Below are positions 14,797-22,457 of a stretch of 64,000 nt of DNA, in pieces (position 1 is the stretch's first letter; every line of letters starts with the position of its first letter). The stretch comes from a virus, in IMG/VR virus record IMGVR_UViG_3300023170_000011, positions 42,376 through 106,375 of that record, one strand, 5' to 3'. The position numbers and the translations under genes were made by a program. Under the pieces are notes generated by a model. That model saw only the letters and a program-made list of their open reading frames with translations. It was not told the DNA's origin and did no database searches.

Positions 14797-15729
14797 ATGT
14801 GTAAGGCAGTTAAGTTATATTTCTTGAGTTTTTGTAGACAAGGTCCACCCTACGATTCGGGTAAAGACCTCACTAGTAACGTGGATAATATAAAAGCTCT
14901 ACTTGGTGGTTTCTTTGACGATGTAATTATTTACTCCCCAGCTTCTCTTAAAGAGTGTGAGGGTAGCGATGGATTTTGTGAGTTCCACGATGGTGATTTT
15001 CCACTTAACGCCGGTTTGAATGCAAATGGATGCGGGGATTTTAAATCTTTCATTATAGATAAAACTCTCGGTGAGATTGATGATGGTGATATTCTGGTTT
15101 ACCATGATTGCAATTTTGCTAAATATCCACAATACTGGCAAACAGATTGGGAAAACCTACACGATATTGTAAATTTCTTACTTTCTGAAAATGGTTCGGA
15201 TTTTTTTATACCCTTTGAGCATGAGGCATTTGGCAAAAAACCTACAGTTTCTCTTCACGGAAAAAGATATACTACAAATAAAATCATAACAAATTCTACT
15301 GAGGCTGAGATTGTTTCCAGATGCTATGAGATCGCTTCCAGTAGGATGATAATAAGGAATTCTGAATCCTCTCGTGCTTTCTTTGGTGATTATAAAAGGC
15401 TGTGTAGCCAAAAGGATCTACTAACAAAATATCCAAATCCAAATCCATATCCGGAATTTACCCATAGCTGCCCAGAGCAACATGTGTTAAATTGTTTAAT
15501 TTACAAGTACATTTTAGACGGTAAGCTTGATAAGCATTTTCCTAGGTATTCATTTCCCAACGGGAGACTTTCAATCCATTCTGGAGTTGAATATAGAATA
15601 AACGAGGAACTGTCGAAATATATGAAGGTTAAGACCATAAAAGAATTTGAAAAAAGGAACAACAATGTCGGGGAAAATAAAGATATTCGAGGGACCAAGG
15701 AATTCGGGGAAGACATTTTTAGCACGTAG
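14797..15729 (+). CDS. Putative glycosyltransferase-like protein (310 aa)
   Basis: The middle of the protein, DDGDILVYHDCNFAKYP (about residue 88), resembles the strand plus D-x-D-type metal and nucleotide-sugar site of GT-A glycosyltransferases, and CPEQHVLNCLIYKY near residue 225 resembles the acceptor-side helix often seen as EQ-x-x-L-N. No membrane segment or signal is present. It opens a three-gene accessory cassette set between head proteins, with AAAGGTG nine bases before the ATG, a better ribosome site than most here, and no late-promoter motif. The last 65 bases overlap the next gene in another frame, so the final 21 residues may be an extension gained by loss of an earlier stop. Confidence 0.55.
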   Translation: MCKAVKLYFLSFCRQGPPYDSGKDLTSNVDNIKALLGGFFDDVIIYSPASLKECEGSDGFCEFHDGDFPLNAGLNANGCGDFKSFIIDKTLGEIDDGDILVYHDCNFAKYPQYWQTDWENLHDIVNFLLSENGSDFFIPFEHEAFGKKPTVSLHGKRYTTNKIITNSTEAEIVSRCYEIASSRMIIRNSESSRAFFGDYKRLCSQKDLLTKYPNPNPYPEFTHSCPEQHVLNCLIYKYILDGKLDKHFPRYSFPNGRLSIHSGVEYRINEELSKYMKVKTIKEFEKRNNNVGENKDIRGTKEFGEDIFST

Positions 15730-16213
15730 GTATTCTGAGATCCACAGTCTTCCTATTTATCAGTTTGACTTCGTTGGGTGGTTCAATAAGTTAGAATTTG
15801 ATAATGGCTCCCGAGAGACCCACTCATTTGCGCTTGGTAAGGAACTGATGCTGCTCCAGCTTTCGAGGGATAAACTACTTCCTACCTTTATACTCGATCG
15901 GGGTATAATTACTGTGCTTTCCTGGGGAATATTATCAGGAAGGATAACGGAAGAATTTGCTCTAAATCAGCTTAAAATGATTGCTGGAGAGGGTTTGCTT
16001 AAAAACTGTGAAATCTATTTCGTAACTGGAGATAATCCAGACAAGTCCCCTAGAAATAAGGACAATTGGGATTTTACTGAGGAAGACAACAAGGAACTAG
16101 AGATAGTTGAAAATTTGATAGGTTATATTCAAAATCAACCTTACAATGTTTATACCCAACGTATTTTTAATAGCTTCAGTGATAAAACGATAAACGATTT
16201 AAAACATATTTAG
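15665..16213 (+). CDS. P-loop kinase-like protein (dNMP/nucleoside kinase-like)
   Basis: A 182-residue protein with a Walker A loop EGPRNSGKT at 9-17 and a LDRGIITVLSWG segment (about 83-94) matching the D-R motif of deoxynucleoside and thymidylate kinases, where it contacts the nucleoside. A lid-like region with KSPRNKDNW follows. The substrate cannot be read from sequence. I chose the ATG at 15665, which has AAAAAAGGA upstream, over an in-frame TTG at 15647; even so the gene overlaps the putative glycosyltransferase by 65 bases. The stop TAG is followed immediately by the ATG of the asparagine synthetase, so the two are probably co-translated. Confidence 0.65.
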   Translation: MSGKIKIFEGPRNSGKTFLARRYSEIHSLPIYQFDFVGWFNKLEFDNGSRETHSFALGKELMLLQLSRDKLLPTFILDRGIITVLSWGILSGRITEEFALNQLKMIAGEGLLKNCEIYFVTGDNPDKSPRNKDNWDFTEEDNKELEIVENLIGYIQNQPYNVYTQRIFNSFSDKTINDLKHI

Positions 16214-17617
16214 ATGTGTGGAATAATAATTACGAAAACTCCAGGTGAGGATGTTTTAGACTCTATTAAACATAGGGGGATTGAGAAAACTGTGGTTGTG
16301 AAAAACGGACTCAGTATTTGTCACCACAGGCTCCCAATTCAAACATCTGATGGTGATAATTGGAATCAGCCTATAGAGGTAGCAGACGGCATTTATTTGC
16401 TGTTTAATGGTGAGATATTTAACTATGACACAGTAAGGTTTGATTCTGATATAGAATATCTAACCAACTTATTTAGAAGATACCGAGGCGGGAGTTTTGA
16501 GATGTTCTGCTCTCTTTTTATTCCTATTATACAAACTTGGGATGGATTTTGGGCAATTACAATCTATGATTCTTCAACCAACGATATAATTGCATTTACG
16601 GATCCTTTGGGTAGAAAATGTCTTTATTACAATTCACTTGGTGAAATTGCATCCGAGATTAAGCCTTTGGTTTATGAGAATTCCCAGATCGATGAATCTT
16701 TTATTAGTACTGTGAGAAAGTGGGGGTACAACACCGATGAAAGAACACCATACAGCGACATTAAAAGGATCCTACCGAACAACATTTATCACTTTAATTT
16801 AGATAAAACTCCTGAGTTTAAAAATGTTTATCAAACTTACTATAAGGGTTTTGACTACCCAATTCAAGAATTGGTTGGTAAAGATTATGATGCCCATATG
16901 GAATGGCTTTGGTCTAAAATGTTCGAGTCTGTTAGGAATAGATTGATCTCTAAAGATTATCCGATTTCACTTCTAATCTCAGGGGGGCTTGATTCTTCAA
17001 TTATTGCATCAATTCTCAATGAGCTTGGTGCTGATGTTAGGTGGTTTAGTATTGAGAATGGCGAGAAGGAGTTTGTTGACATTCTCGCTTCAAAGCTCGG
17101 TAAAGAGGTTTCCTTTTTGGACTATTCAATGGATGAATCTATGAATGAAAAAATCTACAAGAAGTGGAACGAATCACCGATAGATCTGGGTTCTGTAATA
17201 CCGCAATACCACTTATTTGATGCGGTAAAAAGATTTGGTGGATATCGTATAGTTCTTTCTGGTGATGGTGCTGATGAGCTATTTGGAGGGTATAAAAGAA
17301 TACACGAATATGATTCTCAAAAGTCAGATGTTTTTGATGAGCTTTCATACTACCACTTGCCTAGGCTTGATAAAATGTCTATGGCGCATACACTTGAGTT
17401 AAGAAGCCCATTTTTAAATCTTGATCTAGTAAGGTTTGCTTTACATCTTCCCCTTGAATGGAGAAAGGACAAAAAAATTCTTAAGGACACTTTTGCACCG
17501 TTACTCCCCGATGAGATTATTAATCGTAAGAAGGCACCACTAAAAAATCCGAAGATAAAGGAGGATAAAATTGCATATAGATATAAAGCAGTTGATCTTT
17601 TTCTAGGTAATAGATAA
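16214..17617 (+). CDS. asnB: Glutamine-hydrolysing asparagine synthetase
   Basis: The enzyme makes asparagine from aspartate, ATP and glutamine. It is 467 residues long, shorter than E. coli AsnB (about 554), mainly at the C-terminus, but key sites are intact: Cys2 of the amidotransferase (MCGI), HHRLPI, FNGEIFNY for glutamine binding, FTDPLGRKCLYY, the ATP pyrophosphate loop LLISGGLDSS, SGDGADELFGGY, and DKMSMAHTLELRSPF in the synthetase half. It starts directly after the preceding TAG. In the cassette with a putative glycosyltransferase and a kinase, it might raise the asparagine pool or amidate another carboxylate, as relatives in sugar and antibiotic pathways do. Asparagine synthesis is the default reading. 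Confidence 0.93.
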   Translation: MCGIIITKTPGEDVLDSIKHRGIEKTVVVKNGLSICHHRLPIQTSDGDNWNQPIEVADGIYLLFNGEIFNYDTVRFDSDIEYLTNLFRRYRGGSFEMFCSLFIPIIQTWDGFWAITIYDSSTNDIIAFTDPLGRKCLYYNSLGEIASEIKPLVYENSQIDESFISTVRKWGYNTDERTPYSDIKRILPNNIYHFNLDKTPEFKNVYQTYYKGFDYPIQELVGKDYDAHMEWLWSKMFESVRNRLISKDYPISLLISGGLDSSIIASILNELGADVRWFSIENGEKEFVDILASKLGKEVSFLDYSMDESMNEKIYKKWNESPIDLGSVIPQYHLFDAVKRFGGYRIVLSGDGADELFGGYKRIHEYDSQKSDVFDELSYYHLPRLDKMSMAHTLELRSPFLNLDLVRFALHLPLEWRKDKKILKDTFAPLLPDEIINRKKAPLKNPKIKEDKIAYRYKAVDLFLGNR

Positions 17618-17631
17618 ATTACTTCTTGGAG

Positions 17632-17643
17632 CGATATATAAAG
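17632..17643 (+). promoter_or_regulatory. Late-promoter-like motif CGATATATAAAG
   Basis: Lies 26 bases before the ATG at 17658, after the accessory cassette. It is flanked by the inverted repeat TTGGAG (17626-17631) and CTCCAA (17651-17656), echoing the stem around the 2622 copy. Confidence 0.65.
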
Positions 17644-17657
17644 AAAAAATCTCCAAA

Positions 17658-18338
17658 ATGGCTAATAATATTAAATCCTTTGAGGATTTTAAATCTGATA
17701 TAGCTCAGGAAGTAAACGAGAGCTGGTTCTCTGATATACTTGGGTATGCTGGAGGTGCATTTAGCGATGTTCTAAAAGGTAAAGCATCTGCTTACCTTAT
17801 GAGTTTCTTTGGTATTGGTGAGCAATCTATATTTAGTAAACTTGTACAGAACTTTGTAGAACAAATTCCAATTGCAGATTTAACCAAAATTATATTTGCT
17901 GGTAAGGCAAATTCTGCTTACCTTGCTCCAAAAATGGCTGACGCAACTATAGAATTCCTTTCTGAGAAAGGTCTAGACGGGATAGCAGAGGATCTCCATA
18001 TAGAGCCTTCTGGATGGATTTACAGGACATTATCAGAGATAATAAGCAACCAAGCAAGAAGGGAAAATTTCAGGGAATCCTTGGTTAAATTTTACTTGCA
18101 AGCATTTAATGGATTTGAAAGTCCTGATGTCGAGGAATTTAAAAGTTCTTTATCTTCCATGGATAAAAGAAGTCTGGAAAGGGGTCTAGAGGATGCTTCC
18201 AGAAGATCTGGTGCTGATTTAGATGTGGCATCTAGCGAAGCTGGAAGGGATATGGTTACTGACTTTTTATCTGGATTAGCTGGTGATGGTCAATCAATGC
18301 AATCTCTCGGATTAAGTACTGGGGGAACAATACAATAA
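17658..18338 (+). CDS. Probable virion protein with capsid-targeting-like leader (226 aa)
   Basis: Family unknown. The N-terminus NIKSFEDFKSDIAQEVNES is the clearest match in the window to the leader pattern of T4 internal head proteins, with V-N-E-S at 19-22 as a candidate cleavage site. After it comes a Gly/Ala-rich amphipathic region (ILGYAGGAFSDVLKG; YLMSFFGIG), then a helical body and a Ser/Gly-rich tail. It follows its own late-promoter-like motif by 26 bases and is 13 bases ahead of another leader-bearing protein. A packaged head protein is inferred from the leader. Confidence 0.7.
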   Translation: MANNIKSFEDFKSDIAQEVNESWFSDILGYAGGAFSDVLKGKASAYLMSFFGIGEQSIFSKLVQNFVEQIPIADLTKIIFAGKANSAYLAPKMADATIEFLSEKGLDGIAEDLHIEPSGWIYRTLSEIISNQARRENFRESLVKFYLQAFNGFESPDVEEFKSSLSSMDKRSLERGLEDASRRSGADLDVASSEAGRDMVTDFLSGLAGDGQSMQSLGLSTGGTIQ

Positions 18339-18351
18339 AAATACTAATATC

Positions 18352-18717
18352 ATGAATATAAATGACGTAGCAAAGAGAGAGGTTTTAGACTTTGATCAAT
18401 TTAAGAAAAAGGTACACGACGAAACATACAAACCATTCGCTGCTGAAAATCAAGAAGGTGGTGAAGGAAAGACTGGACTACATAGGATAAAAAGAGAGCC
18501 TGCTTACGATTGGGTTGGCTATGCTGATGCAGTATTTAGCCCAGAAAAAGCGGGAATCGAGGTTCCTGGATATAATGCTGATGGTGACAGAGAGTACAAC
18601 ATTGCAAATGCTGGTCCTTCTATAGTAAATGCCCCAAATTCTTCTATCTCTGGATTGGGAGAATCTGAAACACCAGTTAATGAATCGTTTTCAATTAAGA
18701 GGTTAGAAGATTTCTAA
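18352..18717 (+). CDS. Small probable virion protein (121 aa)
   Basis: Family unknown. The N-terminus reads EVLDFDQFKKKVHDE, the leader-like pattern, and the C-terminus reads PVNESFSIKRLEDF with V-N-E at 109-111, so both ends look like substrates or targeting elements of the head. The middle is polar with YDWVGYADAVFSPEKAG. It is transcribed with the 226-residue protein and closed by a terminator 26 bases downstream. Its small size and two end motifs suggest a minor head component. Confidence 0.65.
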   Translation: MNINDVAKREVLDFDQFKKKVHDETYKPFAAENQEGGEGKTGLHRIKREPAYDWVGYADAVFSPEKAGIEVPGYNADGDREYNIANAGPSIVNAPNSSISGLGESETPVNESFSIKRLEDF

Positions 18718-18742
18718 CATAACCGGTTTTGATAAATCTTAT

Positions 18743-18775
18743 AAGACAAGTTTCACCCGAAACTTGTCTTTTTTT
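18743..18775 (+). terminator. Intrinsic terminator
   Basis: A perfect 12-bp stem, AAGACAAGTTTC (18743-18754) with GAAACTTGTCTT (18759-18770), has the loop ACCC and is followed by a T run. It ends the two-gene unit starting at the promoter motif at 17632. Confidence 0.93.
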
Positions 18776-18811
18776 ATGTAATATAAAAAAAACAAAGATC
18801 CGGATCTCACA

Positions 18812-19480
18812 ATGAATATTAAATTAGTTCACATACTGACAGAGCCCGAAACAAGAAGAGAGCAAGCTTCAATAAACTCCTTATCTCCACTTGGAGAAAT
18901 GTGCTTAACTTATCAACAACAGGTTAATGAGAGATACAAGGGTGAAGCATGGAAGGAAGTTCCTGCTCTTTCCCAATCCCCTGCTACAAACCATGGACCT
19001 GGACACTATGGTGCTTTCCAATCCTTCAAGAAAGCAATGTTAGAGAATTTCTCGGATGATTTGGATGCTTTGGTTTTATGCGAGTGCGATTGTGTTCTTG
19101 AATGCTCCCACGAAGACTTTATGAATAAGCTGAAGAGGGGTATTGATTTCTGTAATAGGAATGACCTTAAATACCTTTCTCTGGGTTCCAGATTTGTTAA
19201 CGGTGTTTTACAGTCCCCAGAGATCGATTCTGATGATGAATACAAAGACTTTTATGTTACCAATAAGGTGATCTTGGCTCACTGTATTGTTCTCCCCGCA
19301 TCTTCTAGGGATCTTATCCTAGGTGCCCTTGATAAATTCAGTTGGGATAGTCCGGACATCTGGTTTAATGAAGCTTTGTGGAAGTCTGGTATAAATAGAT
19401 TTGGTATTGTAAAAGAAAGGCTTGCTAGACAGCACGAGGGCATCTCGCTTATAGATAATGTCTGGAAGGAGTCTCAGTAA
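18812..19480 (+). CDS. Putative glycosyltransferase (222 aa)
   Basis: The N-terminus (IKLVHILTEPETRREQASI) is typical of a GT-A strand and loop, NHGPGHYGAFQSFKKAM resembles the helix that follows the donor site, and ALVLCECDCVLE (about residue 85) stands where the D-x-D metal motif is expected, here E-C-D. The segment YLSLGSRF and the later LAHCIVLP fit the acceptor-site strands of such folds. No membrane segment is present. It follows a terminator with only a weak AATATAAAAAA sequence upstream. Its stop abuts that of the convergent reverse-strand gene. Target (DNA base, tail fibre or host glycan) is unknown. Confidence 0.6.
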   Translation: MNIKLVHILTEPETRREQASINSLSPLGEMCLTYQQQVNERYKGEAWKEVPALSQSPATNHGPGHYGAFQSFKKAMLENFSDDLDALVLCECDCVLECSHEDFMNKLKRGIDFCNRNDLKYLSLGSRFVNGVLQSPEIDSDDEYKDFYVTNKVILAHCIVLPASSRDLILGALDKFSWDSPDIWFNEALWKSGINRFGIVKERLARQHEGISLIDNVWKESQ

Positions 19481-20209
19481 TTACCTTCTTTCCCTCTCTT
19501 CCTTACTTACCTCTCTTATGAATAGCTCCTTTGCTATCTTTAATGTTACTGAATCCTCAGTAAAATCTTCGTATATCTCCATCACATTAACTGCAGGATC
19601 AATGTGTCTATCTAGATCCATTGCTTCTAATATTTCGTTAACTATGAATTCATAGGACATTGAAAAATAACTGTTCCTTAGGAAAACCCTTTTCATTAAT
19701 GTTCCTTGTGGTCCACTGTTATTCTTTCCGTTTTGCCACCAGTAAGCGATTATATTGTCTGTTGCCATGTTTCTAAAGATCAGTATACCACTATCTTTGT
19801 TTTTTACATCCCCAAATTTCCCTAGAGAAAATGCTTTGATCCTGCTTTCGATGTTCTTCCAGAGTTCCATACCGAGGTCTGCATATTTATAGAGGATGTT
19901 AAGTGACATCTCTATGATTTTGAAAATTTCTTCGTTCTCAAAATCCTCTATTTCAGAATTTTCGTAATACTCAACCAGTTTTTTAATATTTAATGGTAGA
20001 TCTTCTGGTATCTGATTAAATTCGTTTTCAATCCAGACTTTAATTGAAGTGATTTCCTTGATCATTGAGAATATTCTCTTTATGGGATAATAAATATCCT
20101 CCTCTGCAATGTCCTTGTTTACAGTGGATAGAAAATCTAATAAAACGTATTGTTTGTATTCTTGATCGATTGGATGTTCGATGAACCATGTGGGTTTAAT
20201 ATCTTTCAT
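19481..20209 (-). CDS. Unknown protein (242 aa), reverse strand
   Basis: Not recognised. It is acidic and mostly helical with the aromatic-rich segment WFIEHPID at the start, KIIEMSLNILYKYADLG in the middle and IIAYWWQNGKNN around residue 150. No catalytic motif, signal or membrane segment stands out. It is one of three reverse-strand genes in the window. Its ATG is 36 bases from a reverse-strand copy of the late-promoter-like motif, in a divergent 115-base gap, so it is probably expressed at the same time as the forward genes. Confidence 0.7.
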   Translation of the reverse strand: MKDIKPTWFIEHPIDQEYKQYVLLDFLSTVNKDIAEEDIYYPIKRIFSMIKEITSIKVWIENEFNQIPEDLPLNIKKLVEYYENSEIEDFENEEIFKIIEMSLNILYKYADLGMELWKNIESRIKAFSLGKFGDVKNKDSGILIFRNMATDNIIAYWWQNGKNNSGPQGTLMKRVFLRNSYFSMSYEFIVNEILEAMDLDRHIDPAVNVMEIYEDFTEDSVTLKIAKELFIREVSKEERERR

Positions 20210-20233
20210 GGTAAAGAAGAATTATGTTTGATA

Positions 20234-20245
20234 TTCTATATATTA
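20234..20245 (-). promoter_or_regulatory. Reverse-strand late-promoter-like motif
   Basis: Read on the minus strand this is TAATATATAGAA, the same core as the copy at 10059, placed 36 bases before the ATG of the reverse-strand gene. Confidence 0.5.
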
Positions 20246-20291
20246 TCCCCGGGGTATACTTCTGGACTTTTAAAGAACCCATTTTAGGTTG

Positions 20292-20303
20292 TGATATATA
20301 ATA
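20292..20303 (+). promoter_or_regulatory. Late-promoter-like motif TGATATATAATA
   Basis: Lies 33 bases before the ATG at 20325 and diverges from the reverse-strand motif at 20234; the CCCCGGGG palindrome at 20247-20254 lies between them. Confidence 0.55.
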
Positions 20304-20324
20304 CATAAAAATAGTGGTCCCATC

Positions 20325-20762
20325 ATGCCAAGAATAGACGATTATATTTCATTCAGCTCCAATAAGAAAAACAACGTTTCTAGCGAGTTTATCTTTTCAA
20401 AAGAACTGGGCTTGTTAGACGTTGAGGTTGTTAATAGGCCTCCTGAGATTTCTGATGTTGATTCGTTAGAATGTGAAATTGAATACAAGGTTGGCATAGA
20501 AAGAAGAAAAGATGGGATACAGGACCTGAACTTTTCTATAGAGGAAATAGAACTTGAAATTAAAGTCGACGATTATCCAAACGAACAGAAGGAATTTGAA
20601 TTTGATATAGTACCAGATGTAAACATCGCTATTCCTTCCATTGTAATCCAGAAGGGGTCGAGATTAGTCCCAACAGATCCTTCTTTTGCAAGAATTGATA
20701 TGAGAAAGTCGATGAATCCCAAAGACTTCAGAATCCAAATACTCTTTGGAACCAATGAATAA
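20325..20762 (+). CDS. Unknown protein (145 aa)
   Basis: Not recognised. The sequence is acidic and strand-rich with alternating charged and hydrophobic residues (for example EIELEIKVDDY and EFEFDIVPDVNIAIPSIVI), consistent with a beta-sandwich. No catalytic motif is visible. It begins after a late-promoter-like motif and overlaps the next gene by 8 bases, so it is likely co-expressed with it. A virion or assembly role is inferred from position only. Confidence 0.65.
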   Translation: MPRIDDYISFSSNKKNNVSSEFIFSKELGLLDVEVVNRPPEISDVDSLECEIEYKVGIERRKDGIQDLNFSIEEIELEIKVDDYPNEQKEFEFDIVPDVNIAIPSIVIQKGSRLVPTDPSFARIDMRKSMNPKDFRIQILFGTNE

Positions 20763-21573
20763 AGCACTTAAATTTGGCCAGTTTGGGAGAATTTTTGAAT
20801 CTCTGGGGATATCTAAAAAGGATGTTGGACTAATTGGTCCAAATATGTCTGGCGAAATAAAGCTTAGAATACCTAATCCTGGTATCACATTAAAGAGAAT
20901 AGACGATGGTGATAACTTTACTTTTCAAATGGGTGAGAAGTCTTGTTCGGTGCCTAAAAAATATGTAGGTCTCACCACTCAACCTGGGTATGACATTATT
21001 TCCTTTGATACTAATATGAACTGGTTCAGGGAAGACGATAATGGTGAAAAAATTTCGGATATCATAGAGGAATATGTTTCTTCTCAGTATAAAGAACTTT
21101 CAAAGGTTGCTAATCAACTTGAGGATGATGCTAATATGATTTTAGATATTTTGGGTATTAAGGAGGATGTAAAAACATTTAATTCTAATTCACCCTTACA
21201 AATGGACGGGCAAATTTCAAATGGGATGGAATTTGAAATTGAAAAGGAGAAACCGGAAGACTTATTTAAGAAGATCTTTATTTATAAAACTACTGATGAG
21301 ATACATCCTTTGATTTCTATAAAAAGAAAAGGCGGCAGATTTAATTGTGTTTATAGAACTCCAAAGGGAAATTTTGAATGTAAACATGATTCTATTAAGG
21401 GAATGCTTGATAACCCAGTTGATAAGTATTTGCTCTCTGTGTGTAACGGAGGAGACAATAATAAAAATCAAAGGGATCTCGTGGACCACCTCATGAAGCT
21501 TTTTAAGTATCATTCCTGGGATAAATCCTCTTCACCAAAGAAGGATGATAAGCATCTTGATGAAAGGAGGTAG
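20755..21573 (+). CDS. Unknown protein (272 aa)
   Basis: Not recognised. The N-terminus NKALKFGQFGRIFESLG weakly resembles the leader-like pattern of head proteins. A beta-rich region with FTFQMGEKSCSVPKKYVG and a helical middle (about 100-140) precede a charged C-terminus ending DERR. I chose the ATG at 20755, overlapping the preceding stop by 8 bases, over an in-frame TTG at 20746. AAAGGAGG, a strong Shine-Dalgarno-like sequence, lies at the very end of the gene and may serve the small frame downstream. Confidence 0.65.
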   Translation: MNKALKFGQFGRIFESLGISKKDVGLIGPNMSGEIKLRIPNPGITLKRIDDGDNFTFQMGEKSCSVPKKYVGLTTQPGYDIISFDTNMNWFREDDNGEKISDIIEEYVSSQYKELSKVANQLEDDANMILDILGIKEDVKTFNSNSPLQMDGQISNGMEFEIEKEKPEDLFKKIFIYKTTDEIHPLISIKRKGGRFNCVYRTPKGNFECKHDSIKGMLDNPVDKYLLSVCNGGDNNKNQRDLVDHLMKLFKYHSWDKSSSPKKDDKHLDERR

Positions 21574-21585
21574 ATTAAAAAGGTA

Positions 21586-21672
21586 ATGAACATTCTTAAA
21601 AATACTATTCCTGAACAGCACATTGAGGAAATGTATTCTGATGCTAGATCCAAATTTCTGGGTAATTCATAG
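21586..21672 (+). CDS. Possible 28-residue small protein
   Basis: An ATG at 21586 preceded by AAAAAGGTA, and farther upstream by AAAGGAGGT at the end of the previous gene, opens 28 codons (NILKNTIPEQ at the start, SKFLGNS at the end) closed by TAG. It lies in the 218-base gap 21574-21791, the largest gap between confident genes. No family is recognised, and at this length an open frame could be chance. The rest of the gap, 21673-21791, holds no convincing feature. Confidence 0.28.
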   Translation: MNILKNTIPEQHIEEMYSDARSKFLGNS

Positions 21673-21791
21673 AACCCGGAACACTTTTGTACATTTTCCA
21701 TATAATTTTTAAATCTAGCAATGCTGCCCAGTGAATTGTTTTTACACATACCTTTTCGATTTTCGATTAACCTCTTAATGATTGAAAGTAA

Positions 21792-22457
21792 ATGGGATGG
21801 CTGAGCCGAATATTTAAGAAGAAAAAAAAGATGGATCTAAAGGAAAAAACTTTACCTGAGATTAAAGAAGAACTCTCCAAGGTCGATTTTCAATGGATTA
21901 AGGGAGACAAGATGGGCAACATCGAAAAATTTGATGGTGTCACAACGGACGAATCCACTGGGATGACCTTTATTGATTTTAAAGGAGGAGGAAGAATTAA
22001 CCTGGAGCTTTTGGAAGAATATCTTGAATCCTTTCCTGCTTCAAAGGTCGACTTTGGTGATACACAAATTTCTCCTGACGTTCCGGTAAATCCGTTGCCA
22101 AAAGATGTTCAGACACAGCCTGCTGCTTCTAAGAGAAATACAGTTTCTTCGGTAGCACTTGAAGAATCTCCGATATATAAGCTACTTAAGCAGCAAAAGG
22201 AGAATTGGGTAAATGTGAATATTTCCCTAAAATTAAATCTCCCGCCAAAGAGTCTTTATAATGTTCTTATAAGTTCTTTTGATGGTGCAAACGAGGAAAT
22301 AATAAATTATGTTACCGAGGGTATTGATATTGAGGATATTAGGTCTGCTTTAGCAGAATCTATTACCAGCTATTATGATGCTTCTCAAAAGTCAACAAGT
22401 CAAAGAGTTAAGAACAAGAAAGAAGAAAACAAACCGGTAGAGGATGGAAACGAATAA
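21792..22457 (+). CDS. Unknown protein (221 aa) with basic N-terminus
   Basis: Not recognised. It starts GWLSRIFKKKKK, a short amphipathic basic segment that could contact membrane or DNA, then has a small acidic domain (to about residue 85), a Pro/Gln linker, and a helical C-terminal domain around LEESPIYKLLKQQKENWVNV with LKLNLPPKSLYNVL. The last 14 bases overlap the NUDIX gene. It belongs to the co-oriented run 21792-23685 of closely packed small genes; a virion assembly role is only a guess from place. Confidence 0.65.
   Translation: MGWLSRIFKKKKKMDLKEKTLPEIKEELSKVDFQWIKGDKMGNIEKFDGVTTDESTGMTFIDFKGGGRINLELLEEYLESFPASKVDFGDTQISPDVPVNPLPKDVQTQPAASKRNTVSSVALEESPIYKLLKQQKENWVNVNISLKLNLPPKSLYNVLISSFDGANEEIINYVTEGIDIEDIRSALAESITSYYDASQKSTSQRVKNKKEENKPVEDGNE

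Noticed and set aside
18778-18792. AATATAAAAAAAAC upstream of the glycosyltransferase at 18812 as a late promoter
   Set aside because: It lacks the GATATATA core and overlaps the end of a terminator; too weak to list.
21510-21749. A 79-codon minus-strand frame crossing the gap at 21574-21791
   Set aside because: It runs back into the end of a confident plus-strand gene, has no promoter motif or ribosome site, and its sequence shows no family pattern. It could be a decayed fragment, but I cannot support it.
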